DNA of 64,000 nt from Myxococcales bacterium (GTDB lineage Bacteria; Myxococcota_A; Polyangia; Haliangiales; Haliangiaceae), in the NCBI GenBank assembly GCA_016707895.1, contig JADJGV010000009.1, positions 248,001-312,000 on the forward strand, written 5' to 3'. Shown here piece by piece: positions 1 to 9,149 of the stretch. Positions within the stretch are counted from its first letter, which is position 1. The number at the start of each line of letters is the position of its first letter. The notes beneath the pieces are model-generated. The model was not told the DNA's origin. It made no database searches and worked only from the letters and a program-made list of their open reading frames with translations. Position numbers and translations under genes: made by a program.

Positions 1-1
1 G

Positions 2-1036
2 GCCCAGGCCGAGGTCGAGCCGGCGGCCGTGGCCGGGGTGCGGGTCTACGCCGACGACGACCACGTGACGGTGTGGAGCCCGAGCGCGCGGGCCACGGCG
101 ACGCTGCCGCGCGGCGTGGTGGTCGACGCCCACGTCGTCATGGACGCGGTGACCGCGGCGTCGATCGACGTGACGTCGAGCGCGTCGCCGTACGCGTTCG
201 CCGAGCGGCGGCTCGAGGGCGGCGGCGGCGTGGCGGTGCCGGTGGCGGCGCAGCAGCAGGTCGGCGCCACGGTGGTCGTCTCCGACGAGCACGACTACAC
301 CTCGCTGCGGGTCGGCGGGCGCTGGCGCGGCGAGCTGGCGCGCCGCAACGCCACGCTCGAGCTCGGCTACACCGCCGGCTTCGATCAGGTCGGGCGGGCC
401 GGCGATCCGACGTTCGCGCGCGACCGCCGCGAGCACCGCGGCGTCGTGAGCTTCACGCAGATCGTCGACCGCCGCGGCTACCTCGACCTCGTCGTCGAGG
501 GCGTCCGCACCACCGGCTACCAGGCCAACCCCTACCGCTTCGTGCCGGTCACGATGGCCGGCGCGGTGGCCTACGCGCTGCCCGAGGCGGTGCCCACCAG
601 CCGCGACGCGGTGGCGGCGCTGGTGCGGCTGCGGCGGGCGCTGGCGCCGGCGTGGTTCGCGCACGTCGACTACCGGCTGGCGCGCGACACCTGGGGCATC
701 ACCAGCCACACCGGCTCGGCGCGCGTGGTGCGCGCGCTCGACGACGACGAGGTGCTGCTGGGCGCCGAGCTGCGCGGCTACCTGCAGGACGGCGCCAGCT
801 TCCACCGCGCCAGCTACGCCGGCGAGCTGGGCGCGCCGGTGTGGCGCACCCGCGACCACGTGCTGGGCGCGATGCACACGCTCACCGTCGGCGCCACCGC
901 CCAGGCGCGCCTGCCGTGGCGCGGGGCCCAGGCCACCGCCGCGGCGGCGTGGCTGCGGTTCGGCTGGGGCGACGATCTGCGCCAGCGCGACCGCGACGCC
1001 ATCGTCAGCAGCCTGACCGTGCTCGTCCCCCTGTGA
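2..1036 (+). CDS. DUF3570-like outer-membrane barrel protein (5' end outside window)
   Basis: The reading frame is already open at the left edge and begins with AQA-EVEP, which looks like the end of a signal peptide, so the true start lies upstream. About 335 residues follow the cleavage-like site. Alternating polar and hydrophobic strands with many Arg, Asp and Tyr (YADDDHVTVWSPSA, VTAASIDVTSSASPYAF) match the DUF3570 family of predicted outer-membrane beta-barrels common in delta-proteobacteria and Myxococcota. The protein ends in a hydrophobic strand (SSLTVLVPL), usual for a barrel. A lipoprotein gene follows after 8 bp, so the two are probably co-transcribed. The molecular function of the family is unknown to me. 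Family call is by recalled similarity only. Confidence 0.7.
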   Translation, partial: AQAEVEPAAVAGVRVYADDDHVTVWSPSARATATLPRGVVVDAHVVMDAVTAASIDVTSSASPYAFAERRLEGGGGVAVPVAAQQQVGATVVVSDEHDYTSLRVGGRWRGELARRNATLELGYTAGFDQVGRAGDPTFARDRREHRGVVSFTQIVDRRGYLDLVVEGVRTTGYQANPYRFVPVTMAGAVAYALPEAVPTSRDAVAALVRLRRALAPAWFAHVDYRLARDTWGITSHTGSARVVRALDDDEVLLGAELRGYLQDGASFHRASYAGELGAPVWRTRDHVLGAMHTLTVGATAQARLPWRGAQATAAAAWLRFGWGDDLRQRDRDAIVSSLTVLVPL

Positions 1037-1044
1037 GGTCCACC

Positions 1045-1584
1045 ATGCGCGCGCTGCTCCTCGCCTCCTGCCTCGTCACGATCTCGGCCTGCCCCGGACC
1101 GTCGCCGACGACCATCGACGCGCCGGACGATCTCGACTGCGGCGATCGGCTGACGCTGACGGTCCGTGCCCCGGTGGTCGGGTATCGCCCGATCGCCGAG
1201 GCCGGCGACGGCGCCGAGCTGGTGCTCGGCTTCCAGGGCTTTCGCTACGTCTACGTGCGGGGACGGCTCGACGCCGATCCCGGCGTGGTCAGCGCGGCGG
1301 TGCGGGTGACGCTGGACGGCGGGGCGCCGCGCTCGCAGCCGGTGCAGCCGGCCTTCGGCCCGGCCGCTGGCGGCGGCGTCGAGACCGTGCCGCTGCAGGT
1401 GTTCTTCAACGACGATCCGCTGCCCGGGTTGATCGATCATGGGGTCACGCTCGAGCTACGGCTCGGCTCGCGCTGCCTCGCCAGCGGCCACACCGTGCTG
1501 CGCTACGATCCGTCGTGCATCGAGGGGCCCGACGGCCAGCCGGTGTGCGACGGCGGCGACGGCGCGCCCGACGGGGGCCTGTGA
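1045..1584 (+). CDS. Hypothetical lipoprotein
   Basis: A 179-residue protein with a short signal peptide and lipobox (VTISAC, Cys16), so it is predicted to be lipidated and anchored in the envelope. The mature part has no family I recognise. Cys pairs near the C-terminus (SCIEGPDGQPVCDGG) could form a disulfide, and the tail is Asp/Gly rich. It starts 8 bp after the DUF3570-like gene, and its TGA overlaps the ATG of the next gene by one base, so it sits inside an envelope-protein operon. The start is chosen because it gives a complete signal peptide. Confidence 0.75.
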   Translation: MRALLLASCLVTISACPGPSPTTIDAPDDLDCGDRLTLTVRAPVVGYRPIAEAGDGAELVLGFQGFRYVYVRGRLDADPGVVSAAVRVTLDGGAPRSQPVQPAFGPAAGGGVETVPLQVFFNDDPLPGLIDHGVTLELRLGSRCLASGHTVLRYDPSCIEGPDGQPVCDGGDGAPDGGL

Positions 1585-4083
1585 TGCGACGGCGGGCGGC
1601 GAGGCGCGCGGCGGTGGTCGGGCTGGTCGTGGTGGCCGCCTGCGCCGGACCGGCGACCTCGCCGGATCCGTGGGCGCGCCGCTCGCTCAGCCCCGACGCC
1701 AACCCGTTCACGCCCGCCGATCCGCTGTACGCGCCGCAGCCGCACCGCGATCGGCCGCGCGCGGCGGCGCTGACCGCCGACGGGCGCACGCTCTACGTCG
1801 CGCTGGCGGGGGCCGACGACGACCCTGGCGAGCGCGTGGCGGTGGTCGACGTCGCCGCGCGCGCCGTGCGCCGCACCGTCGAGGTCGGGCGGGCGCCGGT
1901 GGCGGTCGCGCTGCACCCCGCGGGCCGCTACCTGGTGGTGGCGAACCTGCTGTCGAACTGGGCCAGCGTGATCGACACCGCCACCGAGCGCGTCGTGCTC
2001 GAGCATCCGGTGCCCTGGTACACCACCGCGATCGCCTTCGCGCCCGATGGCCGCACGGCGTACCTGGCCAACCGCTGGAAGGACGCGGTCGTGACCTGGG
2101 ACCTCGAGGTCGCCGCCGACGGACGGTTCGCGATCGCCGGTGACGACTACACCGCGCGGGCGCCGTGGGAGCCGATGGGGACGCCGGTCGCGACCAACCC
2201 CGATCAGCTCGCGGTCGACGCCGCGGGCCACGTCTGGGTCGGCGCCGTCACCGGCCAGGCGGTCGACGAGCTCGCCGCCGACGCCACGCCGCTCGGGCGC
2301 ATCGACGTGCGCTCGCCGGTCGGGGGGCTGCTGGTGATCGGGCCGTGGCTGGTGGTCACCCACATCGGCCGCGGCACCGGCTTCCCGCCAGCCGAGGGGC
2401 TCGACGGCGACGGCGACGGCGCGCCGGGCGACGGCACCGGCAACGTCATGTTCCAGGACCTGCAGAACGAGCTGTCGGTCTACGCCATCGCCGATCGCGC
2501 GCCGGTCGGCACGGTCACCAGCGACACGCTGTGCTGCCACGACTATCGCGACGTCGATCCCGACCACCCCGATCGCGGCACCGCGATCCCGGCGCCGGAG
2601 AGCTGGCCACCCGAGCGCACCGCCGCGTTGCCGCCGCGCGCGACGTGGATCGTCGGCGGCGCGCTGCCGACCCGGATGGCGGCGCTGGGCCCGCCGCGCG
2701 CCGGCCGGCAGCGGTTCGTGGTGGTGATGGCGGCGTCGAACCAGGCCCAGCGCTTCGACCTCGAGCTGGCCACCGGTGCGCTGACCACCCCCGACGGGGA
2801 GCGCCTGTACGCCACCGGCCACGCGCCGACCGACGTGGTGGCCAGCGCCGACGGCGCCACCAGCTACGTCGTCGATCGCCTCGGCGAGGACGTCACCGTG
2901 CTGGCCACCGCCGCGGCGCCGGATCCGGCCGTGGCCCCGCCGCGCTTCGTGGTCGGCGACGTCGCCGGCGGCCCGTTCCCGGCCACCGACGTCGAGCTGG
3001 GCGAGCTGTTCAACAGCGTCACCGCGCCGCTCACGGTCGATGGCGATCAGGCGTGCGTCAGCTGCCACCGCGACGGCGGCAACCTCGACCGGGTGGTGGC
3101 GATGCCGCTGCAGACCAACCGGCTGTGGGGCTCGCGCCAGGTCCAGGCCTACCGCGGCGCGTTCGACACGCGGCCGTGGTTCCTCGAGGCGGCGATGGAC
3201 GAGAACAACTTCTTCCCGGTGCTCAACGAGTTCAACCGCAAGGAGAACTTCTGCTGCGAAGGGCTCGATCCGCTGATCTGGTCGCGGTACCCGACGGTCA
3301 ACGCCTGCCTGGCCGCGCCGAGCACCGCCGGCTGCGAGCACGTGCTGCACTGCCCGACCGACCCGCCCCCCGAGTGCGCGACCCGCGGCTACGGCTCGCC
3401 GCACCTGACCCGCAACGACTTCTTGCTGGCCGCCGCGGCGCGCCTGACCGGGCGTCGCACGACCTTCGGCGACAGCCTGCGGCTGGCCGGCACCGACGAG
3501 CCGATCGCGCTCGACTTCGACGGCGTCACCCGCGCGATCGGGCTGTTCTTGCTGGCCGCGCCGCGCCTGCCGCCCAACCCCAACCACGCGCTCGACCTGG
3601 CGGCAGCGGCGCGGGGCCGGGCGCTGTACGAGCGCGTCGAGGTCGGGTGCGCGACCTGCCACCCGCTCCCGCTGACGACCGTGGCGATCTCGCCCGACTT
3701 CAGCCCGGCCGGCGTGCCGGTGCGCCTGCCGCCGGTGATGACCCCGAGCCTCGATCCCAGCGGCGCGATCGCCGACACCGTCACTGAGGGTTTCCCGCAG
3801 CACGTTCTCGGTCGGCGGCATCGGCGCCACCGAGCAGGGACCGGAGGGCATCCATCTCGGCATCCCACAGCTGCGCGGCATCTGGGACCGCGCGCCGCGG
3901 TTCTTCCACGACGGGCGGGCCCGCAGCCTGCGCGAGGCGCTGGCGACGCCTGGCCATCCGGCGCTCGCGCCCGGCGAGACCGGGTTCAACGAGCGCTGGG
4001 GCCAGCCCGACACGCACGGCGGCACCTCGCAGCTGTCGCCCGACGAGCTCGACGATCTGCTGCGCTTCGTGGAGTCGCTGTGA
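1584..4083 (+). pseudogene. Beta-propeller / di-heme cytochrome c lipoprotein, single-base frameshift
   Basis: The N-terminus has a lipobox (VVAAC). It is followed by YncE-like propeller blades (about residues 45-420; GRTLYVALAG, VAVALHPAGRYLVVAN, TAIAFAPDGRTAYLAN) and then a cytochrome c-peroxidase/MauG-like part with heme motifs CVSCH (491-495) and CATCH (689-693). The original frame goes out of register after TVTEGF. From about position 3797 the frame shifted by one base continues with typical family sequence (PQLRGIWDRAPRFFHDGRA) to the TGA at 4081-4083. Removing one C from the CCC at 3794-3796 restores one 832-codon protein. In the uncorrected frame translation runs on into the next gene to 5039, so automatic annotation may show a false 1151-aa fusion. 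A genuine mutation or an assembly error would look the same. Confidence 0.8.
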
Positions 4084-5039
4084 TCCGCGCGGCGGCGCTC
4101 GTCGGCGTGGTCGCGCTGACGGCGTGCGGCGAGCCATCGCCGCCGCGCTGGGAGGTGGCGCTGGCGGACGGCGGTGGTCCGCTCCTCGCCGCGTGGGGCG
4201 AGCGCGCCGACGACCTGTGGCTGGTCGGTGGTGGCCCTGGCGCTGGCGGCGCGCGGGTGGTGCGCTGGACCGGCGTCGCGACCTCGGTCCTGGTCGATCG
4301 GCCCGAGCAGCTGTGGTGGGTGTGGGGTGCTGCCGACGGGGTCCGATGGCTGGTCGGCGACGCCGGGTTGGTGCTCCGCGGTGACGAGGCTGGGTTCACG
4401 GTGGTCCCGGTCGCGACCGCGGCGACCTTGTACGGCGTGTGGGGCGCGAGCCCCGACGACGTGTGGATCGTCGGTGGGATCGCCAACGGCGCGCCCGACG
4501 GCGAGGACGATCTGGTGCTGCACTGGGACGGCGCCGCGCTGACCCGGCGGGCCTTGCCCGCGCGCGGCGCCGCGCTGTTCAAGGTGTGGGGCAGCGGCGC
4601 CGCCGACGTCTGGATCAGCGGCGAGGCCGGCACGCTGTGGCACTGGGACGGGGCCGCCTTCACCCCGCACCACCAGGCGACGGCCGCCGGCATCCTCACG
4701 GTCGCGGGCTGCGGGCGCGACGAGGCCTACGCGGTCGGCGGCAGCCACCTGTGGCGGTGGGATGGCGCCAGCTGGTCCGAGGACGCAGGGTTGCCGGCCG
4801 TGGCGCTGGTCGCCGGCGTGGCGTGCGGCCGGGACGACGTGCTGGTCGTCGGCGCGCAAGGCGTGCGGCTGCGCCGACCGCGCGGCGGCGGCGCGTGGAT
4901 CGACGAGCGCGACGCGAGCGTGGGCGATCTGCACGGCGCCTGGGCCGGCGCCGACGGCGGGCTGCTGGCGGCCGGCGGGGACTACCTGATCGCGCCCGGG
5001 CCCGTCCGGCGCGGCGTCGCCGTCGCGCGGGGCCCGTGA
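4080..5039 (+). CDS. WG-repeat beta-propeller lipoprotein
   Basis: A 319-residue protein from a GTG start that overlaps the corrected stop of the preceding cytochrome gene by 4 nt. The signal peptide ends in a lipobox (VALTAC). Most of the mature protein consists of repeated blades with a W-G...D-D-V/L-W-x-V-G pattern (WGERADDLWLVGG, WGASPDDVWIVGG, WGSGAADVWISG), which suggests a beta-propeller at the cell surface or in the periplasm. Such WG-repeat lipoproteins are common in myxobacteria, with unknown function. It ends 10 bp before the 3' end of a convergent regulator gene. Confidence 0.8.
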   Translation: MIRAAALVGVVALTACGEPSPPRWEVALADGGGPLLAAWGERADDLWLVGGGPGAGGARVVRWTGVATSVLVDRPEQLWWVWGAADGVRWLVGDAGLVLRGDEAGFTVVPVATAATLYGVWGASPDDVWIVGGIANGAPDGEDDLVLHWDGAALTRRALPARGAALFKVWGSGAADVWISGEAGTLWHWDGAAFTPHHQATAAGILTVAGCGRDEAYAVGGSHLWRWDGASWSEDAGLPAVALVAGVACGRDDVLVVGAQGVRLRRPRGGGAWIDERDASVGDLHGAWAGADGGLLAAGGDYLIAPGPVRRGVAVARGP

Positions 5040-5049
5040 GCGCCAACCG

Positions 5050-5700
5050 TCAGCGCGCGTACGCGGCGAGCGCCGCGCGATCCTCGATCGTCACGTGCTT
5101 GCGAGCGACGCGGATCGCGCCGTCGCGCCCGAGGCGGGCCAGCGCGCGCGACAGCGTCTCGGGGACCATGCCGAGCAACGACGCCATCACGGCGCGCGGC
5201 ACGTGATGATCGTCGTCATGGTGGCTGAGCAGCCAGCGCGCGACCCGCTGGACCGACGTGCCGTCGGCCGCGGCGGCGCGCGGGGGCGCGGTGGAGGTGG
5301 TGGTCAGCGTGACCTCGAGCGCCATGCGCGCCGGGGTGCCCCGCGGGCCGAACCAGGTGTCGACCGAGGCGCGGCTGATGCCGCACAGCACCGTGGGCTC
5401 GGTGGTCCGCGCGGTGTCCGCGTAGGTCGGCCGGACCAGCGCCTCGAGGCCGACGAACGTCCCCGGCCCGCGGACCGCGTGCGGGTGCTCGACGCCGTCC
5501 TCGCCGGCCCGCGACAGCACCACGGTGCCGCGCTTGACGAACCACACCGACGACACGGTGTCGCCTTCGAGGTAGAGCGTCTCGTCGGGGCGACGCTTGC
5601 GGTCGACCAGCGGGCACCGGCCCCCGAACCGCACGCCGGCCGCCTGACCGCATGGACAGCTGGAGCAGCTCGTGATGTCTCCCGACTTGACCGGCGTCAT
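5050..5700 (-). CDS. CRP/FNR-family transcriptional regulator with N-terminal cysteine cluster
   Basis: A 216-residue regulator. Residues 35-130 form a cyclic-nucleotide-binding-like sensor domain (YLEGDTVSSVWFVKRG, typical effector-domain beta-roll). Residues 150-205 form the winged helix, with recognition helix PETLSRALARL (ETLSR 181-185). That E-x-x-S-R signature is the one FNR uses to read TTGA half sites. The N-terminus has Cys12, Cys15, Cys17 and Cys29, with a further Cys106, resembling the FNR arrangement that holds an oxygen-labile Fe-S cluster, although the spacing differs. The ATG at 5698-5700 is preferred because upstream sequence in frame lacks regulator character. The gene is divergent from a hemerythrin gene and next to a molybdenum-enzyme operon, so an oxygen or redox sensor is likely (inference). 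Confidence 0.85.
   Translation of the reverse strand: MTPVKSGDITSCSSCPCGQAAGVRFGGRCPLVDRKRRPDETLYLEGDTVSSVWFVKRGTVVLSRAGEDGVEHPHAVRGPGTFVGLEALVRPTYADTARTTEPTVLCGISRASVDTWFGPRGTPARMALEVTLTTTSTAPPRAAAADGTSVQRVARWLLSHHDDDHHVPRAVMASLLGMVPETLSRALARLGRDGAIRVARKHVTIEDRAALAAYAR
5687..5700. promoter_or_regulatory. FNR-box-like dyad over the regulator start, upstream of hemerythrin
   Basis: TTGACCGGCGTCAT is close to TTGA(T/C)-N4-(A/G)TCAA, with one arm mismatch. Its centre is 68.5 bp upstream of the hemerythrin ATG, and it includes the start codon of the regulator itself. It could therefore activate hemerythrin and repress the regulator. It may also be chance, because it encodes MTPVK. Confidence 0.35.
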
Positions 5701-5761
5701 CGCCCGTGGGGCTTGCAGACCGCATGCCTGGCGTGCACGGGGCTTGCTAGGCACCTGGCGC

Positions 5762-6232
5762 ATGGCGGAAAGGGCCTGGGTCACTGTTCCTGATCGCAGC
5801 GTCACGGAGTACCTGGCCCTCGACCACGATCGGCTCGATACGCTGCTGGCCGAGGTGATCAGGCTGATGGCCGCCCGGCGCTTCGTGGAGGGCCGGCCGC
5901 GCCTCGCGGAGTTCGCGCTCGAGCTGCGGCGCCACATGCGTCGCGAGGAGGAGATCGCCTTCCCGCGCTACGAGCAACTTCACGGGATCACTGACGGCCT
6001 GACCAGGATCATGCGAGACGAGCACCACATCGTCGAGCACTACCTGGTGCGGATGGGCGAGGCGGCCGCGCGCGACGATCGCGACGGCTTCGAGAGCGAG
6101 CAGGAGGCGATGGCGGAGGTGCTGCGAGGTCACACGGCACGAGAGGAAGCGATGATCTACCCACTGATCGATCGCGCGCTGTCACCGGCTGACCGCGAGG
6201 CGCTGGTCCACGCAATGCGTGCCCATGCGTAG
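5762..6232 (+). CDS. Hemerythrin HHE domain protein
   Basis: A 156-residue four-helix protein with the hemerythrin ligand pattern: His22 (ALDHDRL), His58 and Glu62 (RRHMRREEE), His88/His89 (DEHHIVEHY), and His124 and Glu128 (GHTAREEAMIYP). These proteins bind O2, or act in NO or iron/redox stress through a non-heme diiron site. The cytoplasm is likely, as there is no signal peptide. It is transcribed divergently from an FNR-like regulator gene 62 bp away, which suggests control by that regulator. The ATG at 5762 is chosen as the first start placing the His ligands at family-typical positions. An earlier in-frame start would run into the regulator's start region. Confidence 0.85.
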   Translation: MAERAWVTVPDRSVTEYLALDHDRLDTLLAEVIRLMAARRFVEGRPRLAEFALELRRHMRREEEIAFPRYEQLHGITDGLTRIMRDEHHIVEHYLVRMGEAAARDDRDGFESEQEAMAEVLRGHTAREEAMIYPLIDRALSPADREALVHAMRAHA

Positions 6233-6237
6233 CCACA

Positions 6238-6251
6238 TTGATGCAGGTCTT
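6238..6251. promoter_or_regulatory. FNR-box-like half-dyad upstream of the molybdenum enzyme operon
   Basis: TTGATGCAGGTCTT has a perfect FNR left half (TTGAT) and a partial right half (GTC then TT instead of AA). Its centre lies 60.5 bp before the ATG at 6305, nearly the same distance as the perfect dyad upstream of 11631. Weak on its own; the repeated spacing is the reason to list it. Confidence 0.3.
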
Positions 6252-6304
6252 GCGCGACTCGGGCGGTCCCCGCGCGCGAATTGCGCGAACCCGCGGTGAC
6301 GAAC

Positions 6305-6808
6305 ATGACCACTCCTCCAGACCAGGGCGAGCTGACGGTCCGCTTCCTGCTCAACGGCGAGCCCGTCGCGGTGGCCGTGCCGCCGCACTGGACGCTGCTC
6401 GAGGTGCTGCGCTACCGGCTGGATCTGATCGGCACCAAGCAAGGCTGCGACAAGGGCGACTGCGGCGCGTGCACGGTGCAGCTCGATGGCAAGGCGGTGC
6501 CGTCGTGCCTGGTGCTCGGCAGCGCCGTCGACGGTCGCGCGGTGACCACGGTCGAGGGCCTGCGCGGACCGACCTTGCACCCGCTGTTCGATGCGTTCGA
6601 CCACGCGGTCGCGGCGCAGTGCGGGTTCTGCACCCCCGGCATCGTCATGGCCGCCGAGGCCTACCTGCGCCGCCTCGGCCGCCCGGTCACCCGCGCCGAA
6701 GCCGCGGCGGCCCTCGCCGGCAACCTGTGCCGATGCACCGGCTACACCAAGATCCTCGACGCGGTGGTGGCCGCGAGCGAGCGCCTGCACGGAGCCGGCG
6801 GTGGGTGA
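6305..6808 (+). CDS. hcrC: 4-hydroxybenzoyl-CoA reductase-type small subunit, two [2Fe-2S]
   Basis: A 167-residue iron-sulfur subunit of the xanthine oxidase family. Residues 1-80 form a plant-type ferredoxin fold with Cys48, Cys53, Cys56 and Cys68 (GCDKGDCGACTV). Residues 85-160 form the all-helical domain with the second cluster at Cys106, Cys109, Cys142 and Cys144 (QCGFCTPG, NLCRCTGY). It carries electrons between the molybdenum site and FAD. Its stop overlaps the GTG of the large subunit by 8 nt, so the subunits are translationally coupled. The ATG at 6305 is preferred to an upstream TTG. Subunit order is small-large-medium. The assignment to the HBCR branch rests on the FAD subunit downstream; family membership itself is certain. 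Confidence 0.85.
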   Translation: MTTPPDQGELTVRFLLNGEPVAVAVPPHWTLLEVLRYRLDLIGTKQGCDKGDCGACTVQLDGKAVPSCLVLGSAVDGRAVTTVEGLRGPTLHPLFDAFDHAVAAQCGFCTPGIVMAAEAYLRRLGRPVTRAEAAAALAGNLCRCTGYTKILDAVVAASERLHGAGGG

Positions 6809-9149
6809 CGGCGGGGTCATCGGGCGCGCGCACCGCAAGGTCGACGCGGTCGATCGCATGCGCGGCGTCGCGCGCTACGCCGACGACCTCAAGCTGCCGG
6901 GCATGCTGCACGGGCGGATCAAGCGCTCGCCGCACGCCCACGCGCGGATCGTCTCGATCGACGCGGCGCCGGCGCTGGCGCTGCCCGGCGTGCACGCGGT
7001 GATCACCGGCGCCGATCTGCCGACGCCGTACGGCGTGATCCCGTGGACCCCCGACGAGAACGCGCTGGCCGTCACCAAGGTCTGTCACGTCGGCGACGGC
7101 GTCGCCGCCGTGGCGGCGATCGACGAGGACGCCGCGATCGCCGCGTGCGACGCGATCCGCGTCGACTACGAGGTGCTGCGGGCGATCTACGACCCGGTCG
7201 AGGCGCTGGCCGCGACCGACGTGACGATCAACCCGTACGCCAGGGCCGGCAACCTGTCCAAGCACGTCGACCTGGCGTTCGGCGACGTCGACGCCGCGCT
7301 GGCCGCGAGCCCGCTGGTGGTCGCCGAGGAGTATTTCTTCGAGGGCTCGACCCACGCGGCGATCGAGCCCCACTGCGCGCTGGCCACCGTCGACGGCGGC
7401 GGCGTGCTGACGGTGTGGTCGTCGACCCAGGTCTCGCACTACCTGCACCGCGAGCTGGCCAAGGTGCTGGGCTGGCCGGCGCACCGCATCCGGGTCATCC
7501 AGCCGCCGCTCGGCGGCGCGTTCGGCGGCAAGAGCGAGCCGTTCGACCTGGAGTTCTGCGCGGCGCTCCTGGCGATCCGCACCGGCCGGCCCGTGAAGTT
7601 CCTGTACACCCGCGAGGAGGTGTTCCTCGCGCACCGCGGCCGCCACCCGATGGCGATGCGCTACGCCACCGGCTTCGATCGCGACGGCCACATCACGGCG
7701 GTCGACGCGCGGACGATCATCGACGGCGGGGCCTACTCGAGCTTCGGCCTGGTGACGACGTACTACTCGGGGCAGCTGCTCGGCGCGCCGTACCGGCTGC
7801 CGGCGTTCCGCTTCGACTCGACCCGGGCCTACACCAACAAGCCGGCGTGCGGACCCAAGCGCGGCCACGGCAGCGTCCAGCCGCGGTTCGCGCTCGAGAG
7901 CCAGCTCGATCAGGCCGCGGTCGAGCTGGGCCTCGATCCGATCGAGCTGCGTCGCCGCAACTTCCTCGGCGCCGACACCCGCACCGTCAACGAGTTCGCG
8001 ATCGGCTCGTGCGGCTTCCTCGAGTGCCTCGACCGGGTCGAGGCGGCGTCGGGGTGGAAGGCGCGTCGCCCGGCGCTGCCCCACGGCCGCGGGCTCGGCG
8101 TCGCCGGCTCGACGTACATCAGCGGCACCAACTACTGCATCTACCCGACCGAGCTGCCCCAGGCCGCGGTGCAGATCACGCTCGATCGCTCGGGCCGGGC
8201 GCGGGTGTTCACCGGCGCCAACGACATCGGCCAGGGCTCGAGCACGATGGTCGCGGTGATCGCCGCCGAGGAGCTGGGCCTCGACCTCGCCGACATCCGG
8301 GTGATCGCCGCCGACAGCGACCTGTGCCCGGTCGACCTGGGCGCGTACAGCTCGCGGGTGACGCTGATGGTCGGCAACGCGTGCCTGGCCGCGGCGCGGG
8401 CGCTGCGCGCCAAGGTGGTCGAGGTGGTCGCGGCGCGCTGGGGCATCGCGCCGGGGCAGGTGTCGCTGGTCGAGCGCCAGGCGATCGATCAGACCGATCC
8501 GGCGCGGCGGGTGCCGCTGACCGAGGCGTTCCACTGGGCCGAGGCCAAGCACGGCCTCTTGACCGCCGCCGGCAGCTACGACACCCCGCGTGATCGCCAC
8601 GGCGCGTACCGCGGCGGCACGATCGGCGCGTCGCCGGCGTACTCGTTCACCGCCCACGTCGCCGAGGTCGAGGTCGACGTCGCGACCGGCGAGGCGCAGG
8701 TGATCGCGGTGTGGGCCGCCCACGACTGCGGCAAGGCGCTGTCGCCGCGGATCGTCGAGGGCCAGATCGAGGGCTCGGTGTACATGGGCCTGGCCGAGGC
8801 GCTGATGGAGGCCCACACCGTCGACGGCGCCCACGGCGGCGTGGTCGCGGCGCCGAGCCTGCTCGACTACCGGCTGCCGACCGCGCTCGACACCCCGGCG
8901 ATCCACGCGCTGATCGTCGAGCACCCCGACGCGCAGGGGCCGTACGGCGCCAAGGAGGCCGGCGAGGGGCCGCTGCACCCGATCATCCCGGCGATCGCCG
9001 CGGCGATCTACGACGCGGTCGGCGTGCGGCTGCGGCGCACGCCGTTCGGGCCGCCGCAGCTCCTGGCCGCGCTGCAGGCCCGGGCCGCCCGCGAGGCGGC
9101 GGGCGCGCTGGCGCCGCACAAGGGCCGCGCGCTGGCGGAGGTGCGCTGA
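6801..9149 (+). CDS. hcrA: 4-hydroxybenzoyl-CoA reductase-type molybdenum subunit
   Basis: A 782-residue molybdopterin subunit starting at GTG. The N-terminal a/b hammerhead (about 15-125; HVGDGVAAVAAIDEDAA) is followed by two cofactor-binding domains. Seen motifs include the molybdopterin loop LGGAFGGKSEPF, GANDIGQGSSTM, and near the end KEAGEGPLHPIIPAIAAAIYDA, with the Glu that acts as active-site base in this family. Length and order match XdhA/HcrA/CoxL relatives. The CoxL active-site Cys loop is not seen, which argues against a CO dehydrogenase. In HBCR the enzyme removes the phenolic hydroxyl of 4-hydroxybenzoyl-CoA using low-potential electrons. No benzoyl-CoA pathway gene is present here, so the substrate is inference. 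Confidence 0.8.
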   Translation: MGDGGVIGRAHRKVDAVDRMRGVARYADDLKLPGMLHGRIKRSPHAHARIVSIDAAPALALPGVHAVITGADLPTPYGVIPWTPDENALAVTKVCHVGDGVAAVAAIDEDAAIAACDAIRVDYEVLRAIYDPVEALAATDVTINPYARAGNLSKHVDLAFGDVDAALAASPLVVAEEYFFEGSTHAAIEPHCALATVDGGGVLTVWSSTQVSHYLHRELAKVLGWPAHRIRVIQPPLGGAFGGKSEPFDLEFCAALLAIRTGRPVKFLYTREEVFLAHRGRHPMAMRYATGFDRDGHITAVDARTIIDGGAYSSFGLVTTYYSGQLLGAPYRLPAFRFDSTRAYTNKPACGPKRGHGSVQPRFALESQLDQAAVELGLDPIELRRRNFLGADTRTVNEFAIGSCGFLECLDRVEAASGWKARRPALPHGRGLGVAGSTYISGTNYCIYPTELPQAAVQITLDRSGRARVFTGANDIGQGSSTMVAVIAAEELGLDLADIRVIAADSDLCPVDLGAYSSRVTLMVGNACLAAARALRAKVVEVVAARWGIAPGQVSLVERQAIDQTDPARRVPLTEAFHWAEAKHGLLTAAGSYDTPRDRHGAYRGGTIGASPAYSFTAHVAEVEVDVATGEAQVIAVWAAHDCGKALSPRIVEGQIEGSVYMGLAEALMEAHTVDGAHGGVVAAPSLLDYRLPTALDTPAIHALIVEHPDAQGPYGAKEAGEGPLHPIIPAIAAAIYDAVGVRLRRTPFGPPQLLAALQARAAREAAGALAPHKGRALAEVR

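Noticed and set aside
1503..4934. Long minus-strand open frame (over 1100 codons) opposite the envelope genes
   Set aside because: Arg/Gly/Ala/Asp-rich without domains. It is a mirror of strong plus-strand genes caused by the high GC content. The same holds for 6687-9119, 9008-11392, 28483-30423 and 32839-35553.
6801..9149. CO dehydrogenase large subunit (CoxL)
   Set aside because: The Cys-containing CoxL active-site loop is not seen, and the FAD subunit carries the HBCR-type Cys insert.
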